64,000 nt of DNA, taken from positions 62,001 through 126,000 of the forward strand of contig NZ_JAFCKJ010000006.1 in NCBI RefSeq assembly GCF_018130465.1. The letters are read 5' to 3'. The notes beneath the pieces are model-generated. The model searched no databases, was not told the DNA's origin, and saw nothing but the letters and a program-made list of their open reading frames with translations. The stretch is from Bradyrhizobium canariense. GTDB lineage: Bacteria > Pseudomonadota > Alphaproteobacteria > Rhizobiales > Xanthobacteraceae. A program made the position numbers and the translations under genes. Every line of letters starts with the position of its first letter. Position 1 is the first letter of the stretch. Positions 21,279 to 31,000 of the stretch are shown here, in pieces.

Positions 21279-22298
21279 CTACGGCTCTACCGGTGTCCCC
21301 GCCGGCAACGCAATTCCCTTCTCGCCGGCAATCTGGCGCAACAGGTCGGGCCTGTCGGAGATGATGCCGTCGACGCCGATCTCGATCATGCGCGCCATGT
21401 CTTCGGGCTTGTTGACCGTCCAGACCACGATGCGCAGCCCGAGCGCGTGCGCCTCCGAGACGAGCGCCGCGGTCACATCGCCGAAATAGGGCGACCAGAT
21501 CGCGCCGCCCGCAGCCTTGATGGTTCGCGGCAGTGAGCCGCCGTGATCGGCCGGGCTGAACCCCGCCGTCCAGTTGGTCGCCTTGTCCAGTGCCACCGTC
21601 TGGCCCGAGCCGCGCTGGAGCGTCAGGTACACCGTCGGCATCGTCGGTGACCGTTGCTGGACGAGCAGCAGGGTCCGCCAGTCGAACGATTGGATCATGA
21701 CGCGGTCGGAGAATTTTTCGGCTTCGATCAGCCCGAGCAGCCTTGTGACGAAGGATTGCGGATCAAGCGTCTCGTCCGGATGGTTCGGATCGATCTTGGT
21801 CTCGATATTGAAGCGCACGCGCGTGTTGCCGGATTTGCGCACCAGCGCGAACAGCTCGGTCAAGGTCGGAATGCGGGTCCCGGGCAGGGCGCGCTGATCG
21901 GGGAATTGCTTCGCGTAAGGGCTGTCTGGCCGGATCTGGCCAACGTCGTAGCTCTTGACCTCGGCGAGCGGCAATCTTGCGAAAGGCGTGCCCGGCGGGG
22001 CGATATAGGCTCCATTCGCATCCCGCGCGAGATCAGGATTGAGCCCGCGCTCATGCGAGACGACGACCTCGCCGTCGGCGGTGATGCCGACGTCGAGCTC
22101 CAGCGTGTCCACGCCCATGGACAGCGCATTGGCGAAGGCCGGAAGGGTGTTTTCCGGCAGCAGTGCTCGCCCGCCGCGATGGGCCTCGAGGTCGAAAGCC
22201 AAAGCGAATCCCGAATTAAATCCCGAATTGAATCCCATGGCCTCTCCCGTAATGAGAAGTGACAGCACGGTCAGGATTGTCGCGGCACGTGATGTCAT
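21279..22298 (-). CDS. Exported glycerophosphodiester phosphodiesterase
   Basis: Hydrolyses glycerophosphodiesters to glycerol-3-phosphate and an alcohol, probably in the periplasm. After an N-terminal hydrophobic signal, the catalytic GDPD motifs are clear: AHRGGRALLPENT (His-Arg, Glu), ELDVGITADGEVVVSHE (Glu, Asp, His), then IETKID and the terminal VWTVNKPEDM and GVDGIISDRPD. A 12-base tandem repeat near the signal cleavage region encodes GFNS twice. The gene converges with the upstream spermidine-synthase-like gene, 8 bases apart. Confidence 0.92.
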   Translation of the reverse strand: MTSRAATILTVLSLLITGEAMGFNSGFNSGFALAFDLEAHRGGRALLPENTLPAFANALSMGVDTLELDVGITADGEVVVSHERGLNPDLARDANGAYIAPPGTPFARLPLAEVKSYDVGQIRPDSPYAKQFPDQRALPGTRIPTLTELFALVRKSGNTRVRFNIETKIDPNHPDETLDPQSFVTRLLGLIEAEKFSDRVMIQSFDWRTLLLVQQRSPTMPTVYLTLQRGSGQTVALDKATNWTAGFSPADHGGSLPRTIKAAGGAIWSPYFGDVTAALVSEAHALGLRIVVWTVNKPEDMARMIEIGVDGIISDRPDLLRQIAGEKGIALPAGTPVEP

Positions 22299-22459
22299 GG
22301 TGGCTCGCAGGGCAAGTGAAAAAGGGCCGAATCTGAGCGCATTTTGGCGTGGTGGGCCTATTCTATAGGCTTTCGCGCCTGTTGAAACCTTGGGCGGTGG
22401 CTTGGGTTGCGCCCGACGTGCGGGTATGTACTCATAGTCGCCGCCCTGGAATCCCGCCC

Positions 22460-23419
22460 GTGCAGCAGAAACGCGATCACCGAATTATCCGCAGCCGGCA
22501 TTTTCATCGGATGCAGCGGCGGCATTTCATCATCTTCGACGTTTTGCCCTTCGTCGGCACGCTGCTGGCACTGGTCCTTCTGTTCTACCGCCCGATCGGC
22601 GCGATGGAGCTGGGCCTGTTCTTCGGCTTCTGGCTGGTCACCGGCCTCGGTCTCACCGTCGGCTATCACCGCCTCTTCACCCACCGCGCCTTCGCGACCT
22701 CCACAGCGATGAGTGCGATCCTGGTCGTGATGGGATCGATGGCCGGGCGCGGTCCCATGCTGTCCTGGGCGGCAATGCACCGCCGGCACCACGAATTGTC
22801 CGATCACGATGGCGATCTGCACTCGCCGCGGCTGCACGGCGACGGCCCGTTCGGTCGCCTGCGCGGCTTCCTGCACGCGCACCTGACCTGGATGATCGCG
22901 CACGATTATCCCAACGTCGCGCACTATGTACCGGATCTCATGGCGGATCGCAGGCTGGTTGCCGTCAACAGCTACTATTACATTTGGGTCGGTCTCGGTC
23001 TGGTGCTGCCGGCCGTGATCGGCGGCCTTGTCACCATGAGCCCGTGGGGCGCGCTGACCGGCTTGCTCTGGGGCGGCGTGGTGCGCATGTTCGTGGTCGA
23101 GCAGACCATGTCGGCCATTAACTCCGTCATGCACAGCTTTGGCGCGCAGCCCTTCGTCACCCGTGACGACAACAGCCGGAATCTCGGCGTGATGGCCTGG
23201 CTCGCCTGGGGCGAGGGCTGGCACAACAACCACCATGCCTTTCCGTATTCCGCGGCCTTCGGCCTGCGCTGGTTCGAGTTCGATCCCGGCTTTGTCTTCA
23301 TCCGTGCTCTGGAAGCGCTCGGACTCGCTTGGGACGTCAAGGTGCCGAGCGAGGAGAAGATCGCCCGGCGCATGTCGCGCCAGCCGGGCGACGTGACGCC
23401 CGACCTGGAAACGGGCTGA
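22460..23419 (+). CDS. Membrane acyl-CoA/fatty acid desaturase
   Basis: Di-iron desaturase that introduces a double bond into fatty acyl chains at the membrane. The three His boxes are present in order: HRLFTH, HRRHHE and HNNHHAF, spaced by hydrophobic segments, as in delta-9 acyl-CoA desaturases. The start is uncertain: GTG 22460 is used here, ATG 22511 lies just before the first membrane segment, and a GTG at 22349 extends into unlikely sequence. It lies 46 bases before the MBOAT gene on the same strand, so it may supply or modify the acyl group used there. Confidence 0.88.
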   Translation: MQQKRDHRIIRSRHFHRMQRRHFIIFDVLPFVGTLLALVLLFYRPIGAMELGLFFGFWLVTGLGLTVGYHRLFTHRAFATSTAMSAILVVMGSMAGRGPMLSWAAMHRRHHELSDHDGDLHSPRLHGDGPFGRLRGFLHAHLTWMIAHDYPNVAHYVPDLMADRRLVAVNSYYYIWVGLGLVLPAVIGGLVTMSPWGALTGLLWGGVVRMFVVEQTMSAINSVMHSFGAQPFVTRDDNSRNLGVMAWLAWGEGWHNNHHAFPYSAAFGLRWFEFDPGFVFIRALEALGLAWDVKVPSEEKIARRMSRQPGDVTPDLETG

Positions 23420-23465
23420 GCATCATCGGCCGGCGCAACGCCGGCGATGGCGCAGCCTTGAACCG

Positions 23466-24848
23466 ATGCTGTTCAACGACTATCCCTTTCTCCTGGTCTT
23501 CCTGCCGGCGGCGCTGCTGATCTACCGCTTGGCCGATCCCTATCCGCAGTTGCGCATCGGCACGCAGGTGGCGCTGTCGCTCGCCTTCTACGCCTGGGGC
23601 AGCCCGTCCTTCATCCTGCTCCTGGTCGGCTCGATCGCAATCAACTGGCTTGCTTCGGTCGCCTATGGGCGCGTGAAGTGGCCGACGCTGCTGACGCTGG
23701 TGATCGTGTTCGATCTCGCGGTGCTGGCGCTGTTCAAATACGCCAACTTCCTTCTCGCCAATCTCGGCCTCGTGCTCGGTACGACGCTTCCGGCGCTCGA
23801 CATCGGACTGCCTCTCGGCATCTCCTTCTTCACCTTCCACCACATCATGTACCTGGTCGACCTGAAGCGCGGCAGGGCGCCGCTCTATGCGTTCGACCGC
23901 TACGCGCTGTACATCGCCTTCTTCCCGCAGGCGATCGCCGGCCCTCTGGCGCGCTGGTCGGAGGTGATGCATCAGTTCGGCCGTCAGGTCTACGTTCCGG
24001 GCTGGCAGCGCCAGTTCTGCGTCGCGACCTGCTTCATCGCGATCGGTCTGTTCGAGAAGATCGTGATTGCCGACGGCATCGCGCATCTGCTCGATCCAAT
24101 CTACACCCAGGCAGCGAACGGGCCGCTCCCGAGCGGCGATGCCTGGCTCGCCTTCTGCTTCTCCTTCCAGATCCTGTTCGATTTCTCCGGCTATTCCGAC
24201 ATTGCGATCGGCCTCGGCCTGTTGTTCGGCGTGCGGCTCCCGTACAATTTCGATGCGCCATTGCGATCGACCAACATCCAGGATTTCTGGCAGCGCTGGC
24301 ACATCACCCTGATGTTGTTCCTGCGCGACTACGTGTTTTATCCGCTGGTCAATCTGCGCCTGCTGCCGCGGCGCCGGCTGCCGGTCCAGTTCTTCGGCGC
24401 GATGATGATCACGATGGCGTTGTGCGGCCTCTGGCACGGAGCGAGCTGGACCTTCGTGCTGTGGGGTGTGCTGCACGGGCTTGCACTGGTCGCCTGCACG
24501 CTGTGGCGCCGCTATGGCCCGGATTTCCCGTCATGGCTCGGCTGGGCGCTCACCGTTCTGTTCGTGCTCGCGACCGGCGTGATCTTCCGCGCCGGATCGG
24601 TGGAGGCGGCCTGGCATGTCTTCACCGGACTGGTTTCGCCGTTGCCGCTCGAGCGCGGAAAGCATTTGTGGCCGCTGGTCGCAGCGCCGCTCTTCGCCTT
24701 CCTGCTGCCGGCGAGCCAGGACATCGTGGCGGTGCTCACGCGCCGTCCCAATCCGTGGCTCGCGGGTCTGCTCGGTCTTGGGCTGTTCGCATTGCTGCTT
24801 CACATGGGTGGTCGGGATCTCCATGAGTTCGTCTACTTCAAGTTCTGA
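23466..24848 (+). CDS. MBOAT family O-acyltransferase (AlgI/DltB-like)
   Basis: A 460-residue polytopic membrane enzyme. The family features are clear: IGLPLGISFFTFHHIMYLVD, QAIAGPLARWSEVM, DFWQRWHITLMLFLRDYVFYPL and the catalytic His segment LCGLWHGASWTFVLWGVLHG. AlgI and DltB of this family move acetyl or D-alanyl groups across the membrane onto an exported polymer. The next gene, overlapping by 26 bases, encodes an SGNH-like partner of the type that follows MBOAT genes in alg and dlt loci. An acyl-AMP ligase and an ACP face it, suggesting an ACP-bound acyl donor. Confidence 0.93.
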   Translation: MLFNDYPFLLVFLPAALLIYRLADPYPQLRIGTQVALSLAFYAWGSPSFILLLVGSIAINWLASVAYGRVKWPTLLTLVIVFDLAVLALFKYANFLLANLGLVLGTTLPALDIGLPLGISFFTFHHIMYLVDLKRGRAPLYAFDRYALYIAFFPQAIAGPLARWSEVMHQFGRQVYVPGWQRQFCVATCFIAIGLFEKIVIADGIAHLLDPIYTQAANGPLPSGDAWLAFCFSFQILFDFSGYSDIAIGLGLLFGVRLPYNFDAPLRSTNIQDFWQRWHITLMLFLRDYVFYPLVNLRLLPRRRLPVQFFGAMMITMALCGLWHGASWTFVLWGVLHGLALVACTLWRRYGPDFPSWLGWALTVLFVLATGVIFRAGSVEAAWHVFTGLVSPLPLERGKHLWPLVAAPLFAFLLPASQDIVAVLTRRPNPWLAGLLGLGLFALLLHMGGRDLHEFVYFKF

Positions 24849-25836
24849 GACCGACCCCGGGTGGGGCCGGAGCTTGCTCGCGTGTCTGGGCACGCTGATC
24901 GGCGCTGCGCTGCTGGTGCTCGCACTGATGGTGGTGGTCGATCCCTATGACAGTGGCAAGCTCGGCCTGCTCGGTATCGACGGCGTCGACAATCGCCTCA
25001 CCCAGATCACGGCTGCGAGCCGCGCCAGGAATCCGGATTTCAATGCCGCGATCCTGGGCAATTCAACGGCGCAGATGATCGAGCCGGTGGAATTGTCACG
25101 CGCGACCGGCCTGCGATTCGTGCAGCTCTACATGACCGGTGCGTTTCCCCGCCAGGAGCTTGCGGTGCTGGACTTCTTCCTCCGGAATCACCGCCAGGTC
25201 GGTGCACTGGTGGTCGTGGCCGACCCCGGCTGGTGCGCGCATGCGCGGGCGAAGGAGGAGGGCGGCGTCCCATTCCCCGACTGGCTCTATGACCGAAGCA
25301 TCGTCACTTACGCTGCACGTCTGATCTCCTGGCAGGCGATCGAGCAGGCTTTTCAACGCATCAGTATCGGGCTTGGCCGGCGACCACGGATGAACCCCGA
25401 CGGCTTTGTCAGCTATGAGGACATCTGGCCGCCGGGTCAATTCAAGGAAGTCGGCTGGCCCAGGGACCCGGCACCGTCCTTGTCCGCCGGGATGCGAGCG
25501 ACATTTCCCGAGATAGCTGCGCTGGCGGATACCGTCAGGACATTACCGGCCGATGTGCCCGTCGTCGTCATCGTGCCGCCGACCTTCGCAACCACCGTGC
25601 CGAAACCCGGCACGGAAGCTGCCCTGGAGCGCAGCGCCTGCGACGCCGCGCTGAAAAAAGTGATCGCGGGCCGGCCGCGCAGCAATTTCATCAGCTATCG
25701 CGTTGACAACGATCTCACGCGCGACCGCGCCAATTTTGCCGACTTCATCCACTATCGCGCGATCCTGGCGCGCAAGATCGAGCAGGGGATCGCTGCGAGC
25801 CTGCGCGATGGGGAGAGCGCGAAGATCGATTTCTGA
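24823..25836 (+). CDS. SGNH-hydrolase-like membrane partner of the MBOAT enzyme
   Basis: A 337-residue protein with one N-terminal membrane segment (about 17-40) and an extracytoplasmic domain. The nucleophile motif ILGNSTAQM has Ser81 in place of the GDS Ser, and the C-terminal FADFIHYR gives the Asp307-x-x-His310 pair of SGNH esterases. This is the architecture of DltD, AlgJ/AlgX-type helpers that complete O-acyl transfer outside the membrane. ATG 24823 overlaps the MBOAT end by 26 bases, which implies coupling; the longer open frame from 24616 is a shadow of the MBOAT gene. It converges with the acyl-AMP ligase gene 6 bases away. Confidence 0.75.
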   Translation: MSSSTSSSETDPGWGRSLLACLGTLIGAALLVLALMVVVDPYDSGKLGLLGIDGVDNRLTQITAASRARNPDFNAAILGNSTAQMIEPVELSRATGLRFVQLYMTGAFPRQELAVLDFFLRNHRQVGALVVVADPGWCAHARAKEEGGVPFPDWLYDRSIVTYAARLISWQAIEQAFQRISIGLGRRPRMNPDGFVSYEDIWPPGQFKEVGWPRDPAPSLSAGMRATFPEIAALADTVRTLPADVPVVVIVPPTFATTVPKPGTEAALERSACDAALKKVIAGRPRSNFISYRVDNDLTRDRANFADFIHYRAILARKIEQGIAASLRDGESAKIDF

Positions 25837-25842
25837 GCCGTT

Positions 25843-27543
25843 TCAGCCGATCTGCTCAAAACCGCCCTCGAGCCAGAGCCTGCGCGCCAGCTTGCGCTGG
25901 ATCTTGCCGCTGGTGGTCTTCGGCAGCGCGCCGGGGCGGACCAGCGCGATGTGGCGCGCGGAGAGCTCGTGGTTGTCGGCGACGGCCTCGCGGATCCGGC
26001 CCTTGATCGCTTCGGTGTCGATCGAGTGGCGCGCGGTGCGCTCGATCTCCTGGACGATGACGAGCGTCTCTTCGCCGCTCTCGTCCGGCACCGAGAACGC
26101 CGCGCCGCAGTTTTCACGCAAAGCTCCGTCGAGCGATTGCACCGTGCGCTCGACGTCCTGCGGATAATGGTTGATGCCGCGGATGATGATGAGGTCCTTG
26201 ATCCGCCCGGTGACGAACAATTCGCCGCTGACGTCGACAAAGCCGAGGTCGCCGGTGCGCAGCCACGCCCCGTCCTCGCCGGCAATCCGCGCATTGAGCC
26301 CCACGCGCGTCGCCTCGTCGTTGCGCCAATAGGCGCGGGCAACATTGGCGCCATTCACCCATATCTCACCGACGCGGTCGGCGGGCAGGCGTGTGCGGTC
26401 GTCCGCGTCCACGATGGCGATCCGCTCGCCGCTAAGCGAGCGCCCGCAGCCGACGGTGACCTGCGTATCTTCCGCGTTGGAAGGCGCCTGCGCCGCATGC
26501 GCCTGAAGCGCCGTGCGGCTCACGCTCCGTGTGACATGACCGCCGCCGCGGCTTCCGCCGGAAATCAGGAGCGTCGCTTCGGCCATGCCGTAGGCGGGAT
26601 ACATCGCGCGCGGATCGAAGCCGTTCGGCGCGAATGTCTGGACGAACCGTTCGATGGTTTCTGCATGCACCGGCTCTGCGCCGTTCAGCGCGATCCTGAG
26701 CGAGGACAGATCGATGCCCTCCATCTGATCGGCGCGGTAGCGGCTGACGCAGAGGTCGAAGCCGAAATTCGGGCTGCATGCCACTTCCGCGCGATAGTGC
26801 GAGATCGCGCGCAGCCAGCCGAGCGGACGCTGCATGAACGCGTTCGGCGCCATCAGCACGCAGGTCGCGCCGACATAGAGCGCTTGCAGCGCGTTCAGGA
26901 TCAGCCCCATGTCGTGATAGAGCGGCACCCAATTGACGTAAGTCGATTGCCGGGTGTTGCCGAGCGCGAGCCGGATCATCTCGAGATTGGCGAGCAGATT
27001 GGCGTGGCTCACCATCACGCCTTTGGGCTCGGAGGTTGAGCCGGAGGTGTATTGCAGGAAGGCGATGTCGTCCGGCGCAGGCTCGGGAAGTTCGAATGTC
27101 TCACCGTAGGGCGCGGCGAGATCGAGCTCGATCCAGCGAATGTTCTCCTGCGCGAAGCGTGCCTGCAGATCACCACGGAGCGCGACGGCCGAATTGGTCA
27201 GGGCCACCGCCGGCGTGCAATTGGCGAGGATCGCGGCGCTGGCGTCGCGCGCGCTGTTCCGCCGTGGCATCATCATCGGCACGGCGATGATGCCGGCCAT
27301 CAGGCAGCCGAAGAACGCCACCATGAACTCGATGCCGGGCGGAAACACCAGGATGGCTCGGTCGCCGGGCCGCGCCGCGGCGTTCAGGCGCGACGCGAGC
27401 GTGGATGCGAAGTCATGCAACTGGCGGAAGGTGAGGACAGCTTCCTCCGTTCCGCGATCGGAGACGAAGACATAGGCGCGGTCGTCGGCCTGCTCCGCCG
27501 CACGCCGGGCCAGCAGTGCCACGAGCGAGCGGAAGGTTTCCAT
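25843..27543 (-). CDS. Fatty-acyl-AMP ligase (FAAL type)
   Basis: Activates a carboxylic acid as acyl-AMP for transfer to a carrier protein. The 566-residue protein carries the ANL-superfamily motifs: LQYTSGSTSEPKGVMVSH (A3), YPAYGMAEATLL (A5), WLRTGDLGF (A7), INHYPQDVE (A8, typical of FAALs) and TTSGKIQRK (A10 Lys). The FAAL character predicts a fatty acyl substrate rather than D-alanine. It lies 24 bases after the ACP gene on the same strand, so the two form an operon and a likely enzyme-carrier pair. Confidence 0.92.
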   Translation of the reverse strand: METFRSLVALLARRAAEQADDRAYVFVSDRGTEEAVLTFRQLHDFASTLASRLNAAARPGDRAILVFPPGIEFMVAFFGCLMAGIIAVPMMMPRRNSARDASAAILANCTPAVALTNSAVALRGDLQARFAQENIRWIELDLAAPYGETFELPEPAPDDIAFLQYTSGSTSEPKGVMVSHANLLANLEMIRLALGNTRQSTYVNWVPLYHDMGLILNALQALYVGATCVLMAPNAFMQRPLGWLRAISHYRAEVACSPNFGFDLCVSRYRADQMEGIDLSSLRIALNGAEPVHAETIERFVQTFAPNGFDPRAMYPAYGMAEATLLISGGSRGGGHVTRSVSRTALQAHAAQAPSNAEDTQVTVGCGRSLSGERIAIVDADDRTRLPADRVGEIWVNGANVARAYWRNDEATRVGLNARIAGEDGAWLRTGDLGFVDVSGELFVTGRIKDLIIIRGINHYPQDVERTVQSLDGALRENCGAAFSVPDESGEETLVIVQEIERTARHSIDTEAIKGRIREAVADNHELSARHIALVRPGALPKTTSGKIQRKLARRLWLEGGFEQIG

Positions 27544-27567
27544 TGGTTGCGCCGGCTTCAGCCGCCC

Positions 27568-27822
27568 TCAGGCGGCGGAGCGGATTGCGCGCTTGTCGGC
27601 GAGAAATCGCGACAAGGCCTCAACGGTCGGATGGTCGTAAAAGTCGTCCGTCGACAGTTCGAGGTCGAGCTTCTCTTCGAGTTCCATCATGAGGTAGACC
27701 AGCATCGCCGAATCGAGGCCGAGACGATTGAATTTCGTGCCGATGTCAACGCGATCCCTCGAAATTCGCAGGATGTTCGCCAGGGCGGTAACGCAGAATT
27801 CCGAAATCTGCTCGCGTGTCAT
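27568..27822 (-). CDS. Acyl carrier protein
   Basis: An 84-residue acidic four-helix carrier. The phosphopantetheine-accepting Ser is in NRLGLDSAMLVYLMMELEE, matching the family DSL motif with Ala-Met after the Ser, followed by FYDHPTVEALSRFL. ATG 27822 begins the conserved first helix (MTREQISEFC); an earlier in-frame start at 27876 would add a non-conserved arm. The FAAL gene follows, so the protein probably carries the acyl group made by it and delivers it to the MBOAT enzyme. Confidence 0.9.
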   Translation of the reverse strand: MTREQISEFCVTALANILRISRDRVDIGTKFNRLGLDSAMLVYLMMELEEKLDLELSTDDFYDHPTVEALSRFLADKRAIRSAA

Positions 27823-28043
27823 GTCATTTCCCAGAAATACTGCGAAAGACAATACGGGCGACGCCAGGGTTGTCAATTTGGCTGAAACGCCGCCGCGTTG
27901 AAGGTTGGGGATTGTTGCTTTCCTGCGTCGCCCGGTTGCTTAATCCATGCCCAGAGTGGCGCGATTTCCCGCGGTCGACAGTGGCCGCCGCGACCCGTAT
28001 GCTCCCAAAATTGCAAGTACGACGCGCGTGACGGGATTTTCGC

Positions 28044-31000
28044 ATGAGCTGCGCCCGCTTGTTTGTCGCTTTCCTGTTTGTGGTCCTGCTTTCCGGACCG
28101 GCTTCCTCCCAGCGCGGCAACGATTTTGACTCGCTGCTCGCGCAGATGAACGCGGCGACGCAGACCGGACGCTGGGCCGACGGGCTCGCGGCCGCCCAGA
28201 AGCTCGAAAACCTGGTGCGCCGCGGGCAGGGTGCCGGCAGCATGAATTATGCCGGCGTGCTGCACAACGAGGGCATGTTCCTGCACAACCTCGGCCGCTA
28301 CCCTGAGGCCATCGACGAGCTGAATGCGGCGCTCGCCATCAAGCTGCGCAACAACGATGTCGCCTCGACGCTACGCACCTCGCACATCCTGGTCGGATCG
28401 CTCGGCATGCTCGACCGCCGCGCCGAGGCGACCAATGTGGCCGAACGCGCGCTCGCGCTGGGCACCGGTGCTTTCGGCGCCAATGACGTGCGCCTCGCGG
28501 ACACGCTGGCTGCGCTCGGTGGCCTCGCGCGTGACAAGGAGAATTTCAGGGAAGCGACCGGCTATTTCGAGCGGGCGCTCACCGCACTGCAAGCCGCCAA
28601 TGCGCCGCCCTCCGACGTCGCCTCGGCGATGGACCATCTCGGTGACATCTATGGCCTGCTCGGTCGCTTCGACGACGGCGAGCGGCTGCTGCAGCAGGGG
28701 CTCGATCTGCTGGACCGCAGCCTTGGCAGAGGCGCCGAGGCCGCGCCGAACTACGACAAGATGCTGAGCGATCTCGGCAACCTCTATTCGGACGCAGGCC
28801 GCCTGACGGAAGCCGAGGCGGCGATGCGGCGGTCGCTCGCGATCACCCGGATGCGCAGCGGGGAAGCGCATCCGAACGTCGCGGCGGCCACCGGCAATCT
28901 CGCAACTGTGCTCGAGCACGAAGCGCGCTACGCCGAGGCGGAAAAGCTCTACCAGCAAACGCTTCAGGCCTATGAGCGGATCTACGGTCCCAACCATTCG
29001 ACCACCGCGATCGGGCTGAACAATCTCGCCAACGCCTATTCGGCGCAGGGCAGGAACGAGGCGGCCGCAGGCCTTCGGGAGCGTGTGCTCGCGATCTACG
29101 AGAGGGCCTTTGGCCCCGACAGCCCCGATGTCGGTCGCGCCCTGAACAATCTCGCCAACAGCTATGCTAGCCTCGGCCGCAACGATCAGGCGCTCGGTCT
29201 CTACCGCCGCTCGCTGGCCGTGATCGAGCGCAAGTTCGGGGAAGGCAGCGGCCCGACCGCGCTTGCCGCCGGATCGCTCGGGCAGGCGCTGATGGACACC
29301 GGCCAGATTGACGAGGCACGGCCATATCTGGTGCGCTGCCTCGAGATCGACGAGCGCATGCCCGGTGGCAGACATCCGCAGCTCGTCAAGGATCTGCGCG
29401 CCGTCGCGCTGCTGGATCTCAAGACCGGCAATTTGATCGACGCGCGCAGCCGGCTCGACCGCGCGCTCGCGATTGCGCAGGACAGGCTCGGGCCGCGCCA
29501 CCAGGGCACCATCGTAACCCTGATCAACCTCGCCGACGTCGATCGCCGCGAAGGCAAATGGCCGGACGCCCTGGCGCGGCTGCGGTTGGCAGCCGCCGCG
29601 CTCAACGCGCAGCGGAATACGCAATTCATCCGTTTCACCGAGCTCGATCCCTGGCTGATCGAGGCGATCTGGCGCGTTACGGACGGCAAGCCCGACAACC
29701 CGGCAAAGGACGAGGCTTTTGGCGCCGTGCAACGCGCGCATGAGACCAGCGCGGGCGCCGCACTGGCGCAGATGGCGGCGCGGTTCGGCGCCGGCAATGA
29801 CGCGATCGCAGGATTGGTGCGACGGCAGCAAGACCTGAAGGCGAGCCTGGAGAAGCTCGACAAGCGTGTGACGTCCGAACTCGGACAGGCGGACGGCAAG
29901 CGCAACGACGCACTGATCGCGAGCCTGCGCACGCAAACGGCACAGATGCAAAAATCGCTTGACGATGTCACGGCCCAGCTCGATCGCAGTTTTCCGGCTT
30001 ACGCCGACCTGGCGAGCCCGCAGCCGCTTCCGATTGCGCAGGCGCAGAGCCTGTTGAAGCCGGACGAGGCGCTGCTGACATTCATCGCGCTCAGTGACAA
30101 GACCTACGCCTTCGCCGTGACGCGCGAGACGAGCGCGTTGCGCCAGATCGCACTCGGCAGCCGCGAGATAAGCGACCGTGTCGCGCATCTGCGGCAGGGG
30201 CTCACCGATCCGGAGGCGGCCAAGGCGTCGTTCGACCTCGATGCATCCTTCGAGCTCTACACCGCGCTGTTCGGCCTGATGTCGGTCGATTTCGCCGGCA
30301 AGCCGAAACTGCTGATCGTCCCGGTCGGCGCGCTCACCAGCCTGCCGTTTCACGTGCTGGTGACGAAGAAGCCGGACACTATGTCCGCCGATCGTTACCG
30401 GCAGGCGGCGTGGCTGCTCGACGAGCGCGCCATCACGGTACTGCCGTCGGTGCCGAGTCTGCTCGCGCTGCGGAGCTTTGCCAAGGATTCGCGGGCGCAA
30501 AAGCCGTTCATCGGGTTCGGTGATCCCGTGTTGCAGCGCTCGCCGGGTGACAAACGTGCTGGGCGCAACGTGCAGCCGTATCAGAGCTATTATGACGGCA
30601 CGGTCGTCGATCTCGATCGGCTGCGCACCGGCCTGCCGGCATTGCCGGAGACGGCGGGCGAGCTCCGGGCCGTGGCGCGCGCGCTCGGCGCTTCGCCGCA
30701 GGAGGACGTCAAGCTCGGCCCGGCGGCAACCGTGACCAATGTGAACACCTTGCCGCTCGATCAATACCGCGTCGTCGATTTCGCCACCCACGGCCTTGTC
30801 GCCGGCGAGGTCAACGGCCTAAGCGAGCCGGCGCTGGTTCTGACACTTCCCGAAAAGCCCACCAGCGACGACGACGGTTTGCTCACCGCGAGCCGCATCG
30901 CCAAGCTTAAGCTCGACGCTGACTGGGCGGTGCTGTCGGCCTGCAACACCGCCGCCGGCGACAGGCCGGGCGCGGAGGGTCTCTCAGGCCTTGCGCGCGC

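Noticed and set aside
25843-27822. FAAL-ACP pair as part of a siderophore or polyketide cluster
   Set aside because: No ketosynthase, condensation or thioesterase domains are nearby; the only partners are the MBOAT and SGNH genes.
28371-30791. Long antisense open frame (806 codons) opposite the TPR-CHAT gene
   Set aside because: It mirrors a GC-rich gene, lacks recognisable domains and has Arg/Gln/Leu-biased composition typical of shadows; the plus-strand gene has clear TPR and CHAT motifs.
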